Source: DATKGQ01 sp035510715 (GTDB lineage: Bacteria > Patescibacteriota > Saccharimonadia > Saccharimonadales > UBA4665). From it: 28,138 nt of DNA. Position numbers and translations under genes: made by a program. Shown one piece after another: positions 15,259 through 23,123 of this stretch. The stretch is from NCBI GenBank assembly GCA_035510715.1, contig DATKGQ010000040.1:1-28138 (forward strand), given 5' to 3'. The notes under the pieces are model-generated. The model saw only the letters and a program-made list of their open reading frames with translations, was not told where the DNA came from and made no database searches. The number at the start of each line of letters is the position of its first letter. The stretch's first letter is position 1.

Positions 15259-16521
15259 TCAGTTTGCATTTTTTGTCGCTAGTATTTTTATCACCTCATC
15301 GGCCGTAACAAGTTTCGTGTCTTTTATGGTCCGTGGTTTTAGCTCAAATTGTTCGTTTTCAATTGTTCTCTGACTGACAGTTAGCCTGTATGGCAAACCA
15401 ATCAAGTCTGCGTCAGCGAATTTCTCTCCGGCAGTGATAACTCTATCATCATACAGGACTTTAACATTTGCCGCCTGTAATTGATGATACAAATCCGTGG
15501 CAGCTTTTATAACTGTATCATCATTACCGACAAAAATTAGATGAACTGTGGCGGGTGCAACATTTGCCGGCCAAACTAAACCATTACCATCTGCCAGGCA
15601 TTCGGCTATAACACCCATAAGCCGTGTTACGCCTATCCCGTAAGAACCGAGAATAACTGGTTTTTGTTTTCCATCCTCATCAGAATAATAACAGCCAAGT
15701 TGTGCTGATTTAACTCCACCGAAACTAAAAATATTACCAACTTCAACAGCAAGTAATTTCTCTAATTCAGCCCTGTCAAGTTCCAGTTTCTTTAGTACAT
15801 CATCATCCAACACATCCTCATTAATAGCAATTTTTTTGCCTCTGTGGAGATAAATCGTATCTTCGCCGGAAGGTGTAATTGTTTGAAATTCATGACTGAA
15901 TTGAGTAAAGTCCCCACCTGATGCAAAAGTTAAGAAAGTTCGGTCACCCAAACCGACCTGATCAAAAACCCGCAGATAGGCCGCTGTAACTGAATCATAG
16001 AAGGCTTGGTGCTCCGCTTCCGTCCTCGAATACGAATAAAGATCTTTCATTAGAAATTCACGAGCTCTAATAATCCCGCTTCTAGCACGAGTTTCATTTC
16101 TTAGTTTTGTTTGAAATTGGTAAACATTTACCGGTAAATCCCGATAACTGGCAATAAATAAACGCATCATGTTGGTAATTTGTTCTTCATGAGACCAGGC
16201 CATACCAACTTCTGCGCCATTTTTAAGTTTTGATTTAAACCAACAGCTAACATTATTGTCGTCCCAGCGATCAGTTTGCTCCCAAATCTCTTTGCGCTGC
16301 AAAGTTGTCATTAATAATTCTTGGGCACCGAGTGAATTCATTTCTTTTCTAATAATACCTTTAAGATTCTCGACCACCGTTAATCCAAGTGGTAGCAAGG
16401 CATAGACACCGGCTGAATCTTTAAAAATAAAACCTGCCCGAATTAGTAACTGGGCATTTTTAGCTGTTTCACCAACTGGTATATCTTTGCTGGTTTTGGT
16501 AAATAATTCTGATAACTTCAT
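15259..16521 (-). CDS. proS: Prolyl-tRNA synthetase lacking the editing (INS) domain
   Basis: Charges tRNA-Pro. The class II core is clear: AGVYALLPLGL near the N-terminus, motif 2 KLRNETRARSGIIRAREFLMKDLYSY, motif 3 GSYGIGVTRLMGVIAE, then an anticodon-binding domain (VKVLYDDRVITAGEKFADADLIGLPYRL). At 420 residues it is about 150 shorter than bacterial-type ProRS such as that of E. coli, because the INS editing domain between motifs 2 and 3 is reduced to roughly 90 residues of connection. It thus probably cannot clear Ala-tRNA-Pro in cis. It follows rseP and a CPBP protease gene; rseP-proS adjacency is ancestral, as in Bacillus. No clear Shine-Dalgarno is seen before ATG 16521. Confidence 0.96.
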   Translation of the reverse strand: MKLSELFTKTSKDIPVGETAKNAQLLIRAGFIFKDSAGVYALLPLGLTVVENLKGIIRKEMNSLGAQELLMTTLQRKEIWEQTDRWDDNNVSCWFKSKLKNGAEVGMAWSHEEQITNMMRLFIASYRDLPVNVYQFQTKLRNETRARSGIIRAREFLMKDLYSYSRTEAEHQAFYDSVTAAYLRVFDQVGLGDRTFLTFASGGDFTQFSHEFQTITPSGEDTIYLHRGKKIAINEDVLDDDVLKKLELDRAELEKLLAVEVGNIFSFGGVKSAQLGCYYSDEDGKQKPVILGSYGIGVTRLMGVIAECLADGNGLVWPANVAPATVHLIFVGNDDTVIKAATDLYHQLQAANVKVLYDDRVITAGEKFADADLIGLPYRLTVSQRTIENEQFELKPRTIKDTKLVTADEVIKILATKNAN

Positions 16522-16615
16522 TACCGCTATTTCTAACCAATCACTTTAAGTAATGGCCCTTTCTATTAAAAGATTATTGATAATTTAGTTACTATTGTAC
16601 TCTAATAGGATTGGG

Positions 16616-17419
16616 CTAAAAATGGAAATTTAATTGTTGGAATATATGAAACACGTAAGCAAAAGCAATAAAGTTTTTCAGAGCATGCAACCCCATACCG
16701 GCATAGAGACGGCCGGTTTTCTCGCGTAACCAGCATAGAACTGCCGATAAAATAAAAGTATCAACAGCAGCAATCCATAAAAGTCCTCCGCTTTGACTTT
16801 CCAGGGCGTGAGGGATCGCAAAAATAATACCAGTAAAGATAACTGCCCATATTTTCGGAAGGCTTTTCTTAAGACCACTGTATAAAAAGCCCCGAAAAGC
16901 AATTTCTTCGGCAATTGGCGGCAAGATAACCAGACAAATAAACACTAATATAAGTGGCCAACCGGTTGTTGATTGGCTGAAACCGACATTCTGCTGTTGA
17001 TTAATATTTAGCTTGGTCAGTGTCGCTAAAATACTTACTGCGATAATATAAATCGGATAATAAATCACCAGACCAATAAATGGATAGGCAGCATCGATTT
17101 TTTGGGGCCGGTAAAGCCCGATAGCCCGCCAATTACCCTTTCGGATACGTATAAAAAACCAGACGCCGGCCACAATTAATGTTTCTGCGAATACCGTAAA
17201 CCAAAATCCATACGGGATTGAATTACTCAGCCAGTTAGTGGCTTGTGTGACGTTTTGTGATTTCAGTGCCGCATAGACAACGATTACTAAAGATGCCACC
17301 ACCGACTCAATAAAAAAGAGAACAATAATAGTAATAATTGCGCCCCAGGGTCCCCATGTAATACCGTCATTTTTTGGGGCTGGCGATAACTCTGTTTTTT
17401 TAGAAATTTCTTTTGACAT
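16616..17419 (-). CDS. CPBP-family intramembrane glutamic protease (CAAX protease-like)
   Basis: A multi-pass membrane protein of 267 residues from ATG 17419; an in-frame TTG at 17425 adds two residues. It carries the three CPBP motifs: EEIAFRG (motif 1, catalytic Glu pair and Arg), FAIPHAL (motif 2 His) and HALKNF (motif 3 His/Asn). These are the active-site residues of Rce1-type intramembrane glutamic proteases. The start lies inside the last codons of rseP, so the two genes overlap by about 20 nt and are probably translationally coupled. Bacterial members serve in bacteriocin immunity, prenylated-protein processing or regulated proteolysis; which applies here is unknown. Coupling to RseP hints at a joint role in membrane proteolysis. 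Confidence 0.88.
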   Translation of the reverse strand: MSKEISKKTELSPAPKNDGITWGPWGAIITIIVLFFIESVVASLVIVVYAALKSQNVTQATNWLSNSIPYGFWFTVFAETLIVAGVWFFIRIRKGNWRAIGLYRPQKIDAAYPFIGLVIYYPIYIIAVSILATLTKLNINQQQNVGFSQSTTGWPLILVFICLVILPPIAEEIAFRGFLYSGLKKSLPKIWAVIFTGIIFAIPHALESQSGGLLWIAAVDTFILSAVLCWLREKTGRLYAGMGLHALKNFIAFAYVFHIFQQLNFHF

Positions 17420-18554
17420 CGACAATTGTTATTAATACTACCAATACCATTAGTATTGCAAAACCCGTCCCATAGACAATTGCTTCGACGTTTTCGGTTA
17501 ATTTCTTGTGCAACGAATGAGCAAGCAAGGTAACAAACAGTTTACCGCCATCAAGCGCTGGTATTGGCAAGGCATTCATGATTGCCAAGCTTAGTGAAAT
17601 TACAGCTACAATCATTAAGATAAATTGATATCCTAAAATGCTACCGTTTTGTAGTATTTCATAGATACCGACCGGACCAGCAACTTGTTGAGTGGCTTTG
17701 GCTGTATTGCCGTGAAAAAGTCCCATAACTGCTGTTGCTAAGCCATGAACAGTTAAGTCTACAAATTGCCACAATAAACCACCGGCCACAATTGGAGCTG
17801 ACCAGGTGGAGCGCTGAAGCTCATAGTAATCTGGTGATATACCTAAAGTTGGTTGCCCTTGGATAGTCTTTTTTTTGTGATGCTGGTTATAGCTTTTTAC
17901 AAAGTTGTCTGATTCTTGAAGAGTGAATAAGCGAACTGTTTTAGTGTAGGTGATTTTATTCCGGATATATTCTATGCCGACTGTTTGCCCTGCTAAACCT
18001 TTATCAATTATCGGGATGTCTGAATTGCTATTAATGTCTATGGTCTTATCGTGTTGGGGAATAATTGCTATGAATTTATCTGAAGGTTTTAGTCCTATGC
18101 CTGCAGCCGGGGTACCGGCTTGGATAGAACCCATTATGACTTCATTTTCGGCAATGTGAGTATCACTTTTAACCGTATATTGATTGTTTACTAATTGTGG
18201 CATACCGACCCAAGCTAAGATCGTAAGCAGTACAAAAGCTGCCACTAAGTTCATTCCTACTCCGGCCAGTAAAATTTTAGTTTTAACTCTCAGTGAAGCA
18301 CTACCATAAGTTTTAGGACCGGTTGCTGAATCACTCTCTCCCTTAAGCCTAACAAAACCGCCTAAGGGCAAGGCGTTTATACTAAATCGCCAACCTTTTT
18401 TAGTAACTTTACTCCATATTCTGGGCGGGAAAAAGATACCAAACTCCTCGGCGTCAACCCCATTCCGGCGGGCAACAATAAAATGACCGAGTTCGTGTAC
18501 TACTACCAGTAGCACAAATAATACTAGCCCAAGAATGAGTAGGCCTACGGACAT
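17400..18554 (-). CDS. rseP: RseP/RasP-type M50 site-2 zinc metalloprotease
   Basis: An intramembrane protease that cuts transmembrane segments of anti-sigma factors and spent signal peptides. TM1 contains the zinc motif HELGH (His20, Glu21, His24), a single PDZ domain follows (core GSIQAGTPAAGIGLKPSDKFIAI), and a later TM carries NALPIPALDGGKL with the third ligand Asp335. It has 384 residues and one PDZ, like Bacillus RasP and unlike E. coli RseP with two. It starts at ATG 18554, 72 nt after frr. The neighbours match the ancestral frr-...-rseP-proS order, with the usual uppS, cdsA and dxr missing. No anti-sigma factor is in view. Confidence 0.95.
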   Translation of the reverse strand: MSVGLLILGLVLFVLLVVVHELGHFIVARRNGVDAEEFGIFFPPRIWSKVTKKGWRFSINALPLGGFVRLKGESDSATGPKTYGSASLRVKTKILLAGVGMNLVAAFVLLTILAWVGMPQLVNNQYTVKSDTHIAENEVIMGSIQAGTPAAGIGLKPSDKFIAIIPQHDKTIDINSNSDIPIIDKGLAGQTVGIEYIRNKITYTKTVRLFTLQESDNFVKSYNQHHKKKTIQGQPTLGISPDYYELQRSTWSAPIVAGGLLWQFVDLTVHGLATAVMGLFHGNTAKATQQVAGPVGIYEILQNGSILGYQFILMIVAVISLSLAIMNALPIPALDGGKLFVTLLAHSLHKKLTENVEAIVYGTGFAILMVLVVLITIVDVKRNF

Positions 18555-18626
18555 AATTAACTTATTTTCCTGCTAAACATATGTTCTATTGTATCAAGTT
18601 CGTCAGTAAAGAACCTGGAATATTAA

Positions 18627-19190
18627 TTAAAGCGTTAGGATTTCACTTTCTTTAAGTCTAGTTTGTTCATCAATCCTATTTTTAGACTGGTTCATAATGT
18701 CATCAATTTGTTTTTCAATGCGTAAATGATCATTTTCGCTTAGTTTTTTATCTTTTTTAGCTTGATCCATGGTTCGGATAGCTTCATGGCGAAGATTACG
18801 CAAACTAATCATGCACTCTTCTGCTTTTTCGCCTAGTGTTTTGGCAATTTCATGGCGACGTTCTTCGGTTAGAGACGGTATCGGTACCCTAACTACATGC
18901 CCGTCATCAATCGGATTAAGTCTTAAGTCATTATTATCTCTTACAGCCACGGTAATTGCTTTAAGGTTATTTGGATCAAATGGTGTGATCTGAATTAACT
19001 TTGCATCTACAACAGCCGTACTGGCAACCTGATTTAATGGCATACGAGTACCATAAGCTTCGACTATGACGCTATCCAACATATCGGCACTTGCCCGTCC
19101 TGTCCGGATTTTTTTAATTTCTTGGTTAAAATGATTTTCTGCTGATTGAAATTTCTTTGTTAGTTCAGAAATAATTTGTTGTGTATCCAT
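18627..19190 (-). CDS. frr: Ribosome recycling factor
   Basis: RRF splits post-termination ribosomes together with EF-G. The 187-residue protein has the normal length and family stretches: IRTGRASADMLD, YGTRMPLNQVA, RVPIPSLTEERRHEIAKTLGEKAEE and NDHLRIEKQIDDI. A good Shine-Dalgarno, GAGGGG, lies 6-7 nt before the ATG, as expected for an operon-internal gene. It follows tsf by 62 nt; pyrH, normally between tsf and frr, is absent. Confidence 0.97.
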   Translation of the reverse strand: MDTQQIISELTKKFQSAENHFNQEIKKIRTGRASADMLDSVIVEAYGTRMPLNQVASTAVVDAKLIQITPFDPNNLKAITVAVRDNNDLRLNPIDDGHVVRVPIPSLTEERRHEIAKTLGEKAEECMISLRNLRHEAIRTMDQAKKDKKLSENDHLRIEKQIDDIMNQSKNRIDEQTRLKESEILTL

Positions 19191-19252
19191 AATTTTCCCC
19201 TCTTCAATACTAACTTTTATCGGCCACTTTGCAAATTGCTTTCTATGGCGGT

Positions 19253-19849
19253 CTAGCCAACTTCACCGAGAGCAAAGCGGGAAAAACGACGAATTACAAT
19301 ATTCTCTCCAAGGCGCGCCACATAGTCTTTCACATAATCTCCAACAGCTTGTTCGGGATTCTTAATAAATGGCTGACTGAGTAAACACTTTTCAGATAAG
19401 AATTTTTGAATCTGACCTTCGACTATTTGATCAATTTTATTTGCTGGTTTGCCTTCAGCTTTGGCTTTGGCGGCAAATTCCTCATGTAGGTTTTGTTGTA
19501 CATCAGATGATACATCATCTAAATTTAAATACTCAGGATTGCTGGCTGCAATTTGCATGGCTATATCCTTTACTAATTGCAGGAATAGCTCATTGCGGGC
19601 GACAAAGTCAGTTTCGCAATTTATCTCAACTATCACTCCAATCCGATTATCATGATTATAAGTCCCTATGACTCCCGAACGTACTTCGCGTTCACTGCGT
19701 TTTTCGGCTTTTGTTAGACCTTTCTTACGCATTTCTTTAAGCGCTGTATCAAAATCTCCCTTGCTAGATTCCAGAGCTTGTTTAGCATCCGTCATACCGA
19801 CACCCGTTAATTCACGCAAACGCTTAATATCTTTTATGTCAACGCTCAT
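19253..19849 (-). CDS. tsf: Elongation factor Ts (short form)
   Basis: EF-Ts exchanges GDP on EF-Tu. It has the N-terminal UBA-like domain (LRELTGVGMTDAKQALESSKGDFDTALKEMRKKG) and the core motif NCETDFVARNELF. At 198 residues it is much shorter than the E. coli protein (about 283) and close to the Thermus type, lacking the second half of the core. The ATG overlaps the rpsB stop by 11 nt (ATGAGCGTTGA), and GAAGGTAG just upstream serves as ribosome binding site, so it is coupled to S2 synthesis. Confidence 0.96.
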   Translation of the reverse strand: MSVDIKDIKRLRELTGVGMTDAKQALESSKGDFDTALKEMRKKGLTKAEKRSEREVRSGVIGTYNHDNRIGVIVEINCETDFVARNELFLQLVKDIAMQIAASNPEYLNLDDVSSDVQQNLHEEFAAKAKAEGKPANKIDQIVEGQIQKFLSEKCLLSQPFIKNPEQAVGDYVKDYVARLGENIVIRRFSRFALGEVG

Positions 19850-20594
19850 TTTCTACCTTCTCTTCCGATGTTACAGCTGTTTTGCTGGGTTCAGAAATCT
19901 TTGTTTTAGATTGACCTTCTTTAATAGCTTGTCTTACATACTGGACAATCAGATCAATCGTTTTAATAGCATCGTCATTACAAGGAATCGGATAAGTGAT
20001 CCGGGTCGGATCGCCATTAGTGTCAACCAAGGCCACAATCGGTATATCAAGTTTCCGCGCTTCATTCACGGCGTTATTGTCGTGAATAATATCAATTACA
20101 AATACAGCCCCGGGTTGGTTGTTTAAATCTTTAATGCCAGCATATATCTGGTTCATTTGATCTATTTCTTCCTGGAAACGTTGAATTTCAAGCTTGCTGT
20201 AATTATTAGCTAGTTCTCCAGAAGCCATTCGTCTTTCAATATCTTTTAGGTGTTTGATTCTAGCACCTATTGTCGACCAATTAGTTAACATTCCACCTAG
20301 CCATCGCTCGGTCACATATGGCATATTGGTATCCTCGGCTAGATGCTTAATAATATCCTTAGCCTGACGCTTAGTGCTAACTAGTAATATTTGTTTACCG
20401 CTAGCAGCAATTTGCTTGATGAATTCTAAGGCCGGCCCTAGAGCTTCTACGGTTTTAGTCAAATCAATAATGTGGCTGCCAGATTGGACTCCGTAAATAT
20501 AAGGCGCCATTTTGGGATGCCAGCGGCTGGTTTTGTGTCCAAAATGTGCGCCAGCAGCTAAAAGCTCTTTAATATCTATCTCTTTAGTAGCCAT
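19839..20594 (-). CDS. rpsB: 30S ribosomal protein S2
   Basis: S2 is a late-assembling 30S protein needed for S1 and mRNA binding. It has 251 residues with the family motifs ELLAAGAHFGHKTSRWHPKM, QILLVSTKRQAKDII, RWLGGMLTNWSTI and GAVFVIDIIHDNNAVNEARKLDIPIVALVDTN. A Shine-Dalgarno (AAAGGAT) sits 5 nt before the ATG, unlike the many leaderless-looking genes around it. It heads the rpsB-tsf-frr-rseP series and is divergent from rpmE. It ends in TGA, overlapping tsf. Confidence 0.98.
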   Translation of the reverse strand: MATKEIDIKELLAAGAHFGHKTSRWHPKMAPYIYGVQSGSHIIDLTKTVEALGPALEFIKQIAASGKQILLVSTKRQAKDIIKHLAEDTNMPYVTERWLGGMLTNWSTIGARIKHLKDIERRMASGELANNYSKLEIQRFQEEIDQMNQIYAGIKDLNNQPGAVFVIDIIHDNNAVNEARKLDIPIVALVDTNGDPTRITYPIPCNDDAIKTIDLIVQYVRQAIKEGQSKTKISEPSKTAVTSEEKVENER

Positions 20595-20691
20595 TCATAA
20601 TCCTTTCATCTTCGTGTAAAGCTTAGCCCTCAGATATACCTACAAGGCAATATTGGGGAGGATTGATGCTCTACACTGCTTATTATTTATA
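20595..20691 (-). promoter_or_regulatory. Candidate structured 5' leader and promoter of rpsB
   Basis: A possible promoter is TTGCAA (20711-20716), a 19-bp spacer and TATAAA (20686-20691), giving a leader of roughly 85 nt, long for this window. In the leader, AATCCT (minus strand, 20664-20659) is exactly complementary to AGGATT (20604-20599), which includes the Shine-Dalgarno. A small hairpin, GCCTT...AGGGC (20648-20626), lies between them. This would permit sequestering of the ribosome binding site, for example for S2 autoregulation. The promoter choice is uncertain; TTGTGC-17-TAAGAT slightly upstream is an alternative. Confidence 0.35.
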
Positions 20692-20792
20692 ATTACATCT
20701 TATCAGTCTATTGCAAAAAGCACAATGATGTTATGAATTATTTAGTCGTCTCAAAGTACAGCGAATAAGTTCGGCCAGACACTATTATAATG

Positions 20793-20821
20793 TTGACCAA
20801 ATCTTAACAGAGGTGTATATT
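20793..20821 (+). promoter_or_regulatory. Sigma-70-type promoter of rpmE
   Basis: TTGACC (20793-20798), a 17-bp spacer and TATATT (20816-20821) make the best promoter in the window. The expected +1 is near 20828, only about 6 nt before ATG 20834. It rules out the upstream in-frame GTG at 20813, which lies inside the promoter. Confidence 0.7.
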
Positions 20822-20833
20822 GGCTTGTTGACT

Positions 20834-21187
20834 ATGAAGAAATCTATTCACCCTAGCAATTACCGGCCAGTGATCTTTCAAGATCTTAATAACGGCCAGA
20901 ATTTTTTAACCCGTTCAACGGTTGAGACTGCCGAGATTGTTACTATTGACGGCGTTGAATACCCACTCGTCAAAGTACACATTTCGAGTGCCTCTCACCC
21001 ATTTTTTACCGGTGAAGAACGGATTGTTGACGTTGAGGGCCGAGTTGATAAGTTCAAAGCTAGGGCAGCTGCCGGTCAAGCGGCTCGCGAGCGGCGGGCA
21101 GCTTCAGCCACTAAGCAAGTTAAGCGCAAAATTGATCATATTAAAGAGACTGAGGCTAAGCAAAAAACTGCTGTTGATCATAAATAA
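20834..21187 (+). CDS. rpmE: 50S ribosomal protein L31, type B (zinc-free) with basic tail
   Basis: L31 bridges the two subunits at the central protuberance. From ATG 20834 the 117-residue product begins MKKSIHPSNYRPVIFQD and contains SASHPFFTGEERIVDVEGRVDKF, the pattern of type B L31. The CxxC zinc ligands of type A are absent. Beyond the usual end (about residue 80) it carries an Ala/Arg/Lys-rich tail of some 35 residues. A longer frame begins at GTG 20813, but that codon lies in the promoter spacer, so I reject it. prfA and prmC follow, as in other bacteria. Confidence 0.92.
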   Translation: MKKSIHPSNYRPVIFQDLNNGQNFLTRSTVETAEIVTIDGVEYPLVKVHISSASHPFFTGEERIVDVEGRVDKFKARAAAGQAARERRAASATKQVKRKIDHIKETEAKQKTAVDHK

Positions 21188-21188
21188 A

Positions 21189-21209
21189 AATAATTAGTCA
21201 GAAATTATT
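21189..21209. repeat. Inverted repeat after rpmE
   Basis: AATAATT and AATTATT form a perfect 7-bp A/T-only stem with a 7-nt loop, right after the rpmE stop codon. There is no U-tract, and the stem is weak; it may be a transcript end or simple AT-rich filler. Confidence 0.25.
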
Positions 21210-21254
21210 AGACACTAACACGGGTAGGTTATGGCCGATTCTGTTAACTTTACG

Positions 21255-21260
21255 TATACT
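21255..21260 (+). promoter_or_regulatory. -10 hexamer of prfA
   Basis: TATACT lies 11 nt before ATG 21272, predicting a leader of about 5 nt, the same spacing as at lepB. A second hexamer-like TAAAAT directly follows (21261-21266). No good -35 is seen. Confidence 0.4.
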
Positions 21261-21271
21261 TAAAATATCCT

Positions 21272-22339
21272 ATGAATGAAGAACAAGAAAAATCGCTTCG
21301 GACTGAATATGCGGATCTAGAGAAAAATTTAGGAGACCCGGATATTTTTAGTCGGAAAGATTATCCTAAATTAGCAAAACGGCGACAAGAACTGGTAGAA
21401 ATCATAGATTTATTTGACCAACTTCATAATTACCGACAACAGCGGCAAAAGACCTCAGAACTCATTCATGAGGGTGGTGAGTTATCAGAGCTAGCCCAAA
21501 TTGAACTTAGTGAACTAAAAGCCAAACAATCCTCGATTGAGCAGCGGCTAAATGAGGCTTTAGTTGTCAAGGATCCTAATGATACCAAGGATGCCGTAAT
21601 TGAAATTCGGGCCGCGGCCGGCGGTGATGAAGCTAGTCTATTTGCGGCTGATTTATACCGAATGTACACCCGTTGGGCGGAACATCATAGTTACCACGTT
21701 GAATTGGTTAATGAAAATCCGAGTGAGGTAGGTGGTTTCAAAGAAATTATTTTTTGGATTAGGGGTAATGATATCTATAAACAACTGAAATTTGAGGCTG
21801 GAGTGCATCGAGTCCAACGAATCCCGACGACTGAATCGCAAGGGCGGATTCATACCAGTACAGTCACGGTAGCCGTTCTGCCGGAAGCCGATGAAACCGA
21901 AGTTGAAATTAACCCAAGTGACCTTCGGATCGATGTTTACCGGAGTAGTGGTCATGGCGGCCAATCGGTAAATACTACCGATTCGGCAGTCCGGATTACT
22001 TATCTACCAACTGGTATTGTTGTTACCTGTCAGGATGAAAAATCACAGATTAAAAATAAATTGAAAGCTATGAGCGTTCTCCGCTCCCGTTTGTTAGCTA
22101 CAAAAATCGAAAATGACCAACAACAATTAAGCGATGCACGTAAAAAACTTATTGGGACCGGGGATCGCTCAGAAAAGATTAGGACATATAATTTTCCGCA
22201 AGATAGAATTACTGATCACCGGATTGGCTACTCGACAAGTAATATAGCCTCGGTACTAAATGGCAACCTTGATCAAATTATTGACCAATTATTAGCTTAT
22301 GAGTATACCATCATCAGTAACGAGCGGCAGTTGGCTTAA
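21272..22339 (+). CDS. prfA: Peptide chain release factor 1
   Basis: RF1 reads UAA and UAG. The 355-residue protein has an N-terminal helical domain, the PxT anticodon-like tripeptide as Pro-Thr-Thr (185-187, context RIPTTESQGRIHTS), and the GGQ loop (229-231, context SSGHGGQSVNTTDSAVR). Length is normal. No Shine-Dalgarno is visible; TATACT lies 11 nt upstream of the ATG. prmC, encoding the methylase that modifies the GGQ glutamine, overlaps its last 41 nt. Confidence 0.97.
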   Translation: MNEEQEKSLRTEYADLEKNLGDPDIFSRKDYPKLAKRRQELVEIIDLFDQLHNYRQQRQKTSELIHEGGELSELAQIELSELKAKQSSIEQRLNEALVVKDPNDTKDAVIEIRAAAGGDEASLFAADLYRMYTRWAEHHSYHVELVNENPSEVGGFKEIIFWIRGNDIYKQLKFEAGVHRVQRIPTTESQGRIHTSTVTVAVLPEADETEVEINPSDLRIDVYRSSGHGGQSVNTTDSAVRITYLPTGIVVTCQDEKSQIKNKLKAMSVLRSRLLATKIENDQQQLSDARKKLIGTGDRSEKIRTYNFPQDRITDHRIGYSTSNIASVLNGNLDQIIDQLLAYEYTIISNERQLA

Positions 22340-23123
22340 ATCAGCTAGTCACCAGTTGGAATGCTCTGGCATTGTTTCGGCACACTTAGATGCGCTGGTA
22401 ATTCTGGAAGATTGCCTAAAACGAGATAGGGCTATATTTCTAGCTCACCCAGAACAAATCTTAACTACTTCTCAGTCCCAATCATTAGATAAGCAACTTG
22501 AGCAACGAGCCAAACATATACCCCTAGCTTATATCCGTCATAAAAGCGAATTCTACGGAAGAAGTTTTTATGTCGATAAACGAGTTCTGGAACCACGGCC
22601 AGAAACCGAAACCATGATTGATTTGTTCAAACAATTACCTATTAACAATAAGGCTGTCATTGCTGATGTCGGCACTGGTTCCGGCTGTATTGGTTTAACT
22701 ATTCAGTTGGAATATCCGCTTATGAAAGTTGACCTTTATGATAATGACCCAGAGGCTCTTAATGTGGCCCGTTTAAATACCAAACGTTTTAAACTAAAAA
22801 ACAATTGTTATAAAAGTAATCTTTTACAGCCTAACCATGGACCTTATTATGTAATCCTGACTAATCTTCCCTACGTGCCTGACGACTATATCATCAACAC
22901 TGCAGCTCTTATAGAACCCCAGGGGGCAATTTTCGGTGGCAAGGACGGGTTAGATGTCTACCGCCGTCTCTGGCAACAAATAAGTGCCCTCCAATGGCAG
23001 CCTAGCTATGTTTTAACTGAAACCCTGCCATTTCAGCATAATAAGCTTACAGAATTAGCATTTCAACATCACTTTCAGTTGATAAAAACCTATGACTTTA
23101 TTCAGTGTTTCAAGAACGCTTAA
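22299..23123 (+). CDS. prmC: Release factor glutamine methyltransferase PrmC
   Basis: PrmC methylates the GGQ glutamine of RF1 and RF2 using S-adenosylmethionine. Its 274 residues comprise a small N-terminal helical domain, the REPRPETE-type stretch (LEPRPETETMIDL), the SAM-binding loop DVGTGSGCIG (123-132), and the catalytic motif written NLPY (189-192) instead of the usual NPPY. ATG 22299 lies inside prfA; family similarity starts a few residues later (SWLKSASHQLE), and no better start exists, so the overlap is real. Its stop overlaps the stop of the convergent htrA-like gene. Confidence 0.93.
   Translation: MSIPSSVTSGSWLKSASHQLECSGIVSAHLDALVILEDCLKRDRAIFLAHPEQILTTSQSQSLDKQLEQRAKHIPLAYIRHKSEFYGRSFYVDKRVLEPRPETETMIDLFKQLPINNKAVIADVGTGSGCIGLTIQLEYPLMKVDLYDNDPEALNVARLNTKRFKLKNNCYKSNLLQPNHGPYYVILTNLPYVPDDYIINTAALIEPQGAIFGGKDGLDVYRRLWQQISALQWQPSYVLTETLPFQHNKLTELAFQHHFQLIKTYDFIQCFKNA

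Noticed and set aside
19668..20126. 152-codon plus-strand reading frame across tsf/rpsB
   Set aside because: It is antisense to two certain ribosomal/translation genes and has no recognisable features.
20813..20833. N-terminal extension of L31 from GTG 20813
   Set aside because: The GTG and following codons lie within the TTGACC-17-TATATT promoter, and L31 similarity begins at ATG 20834.
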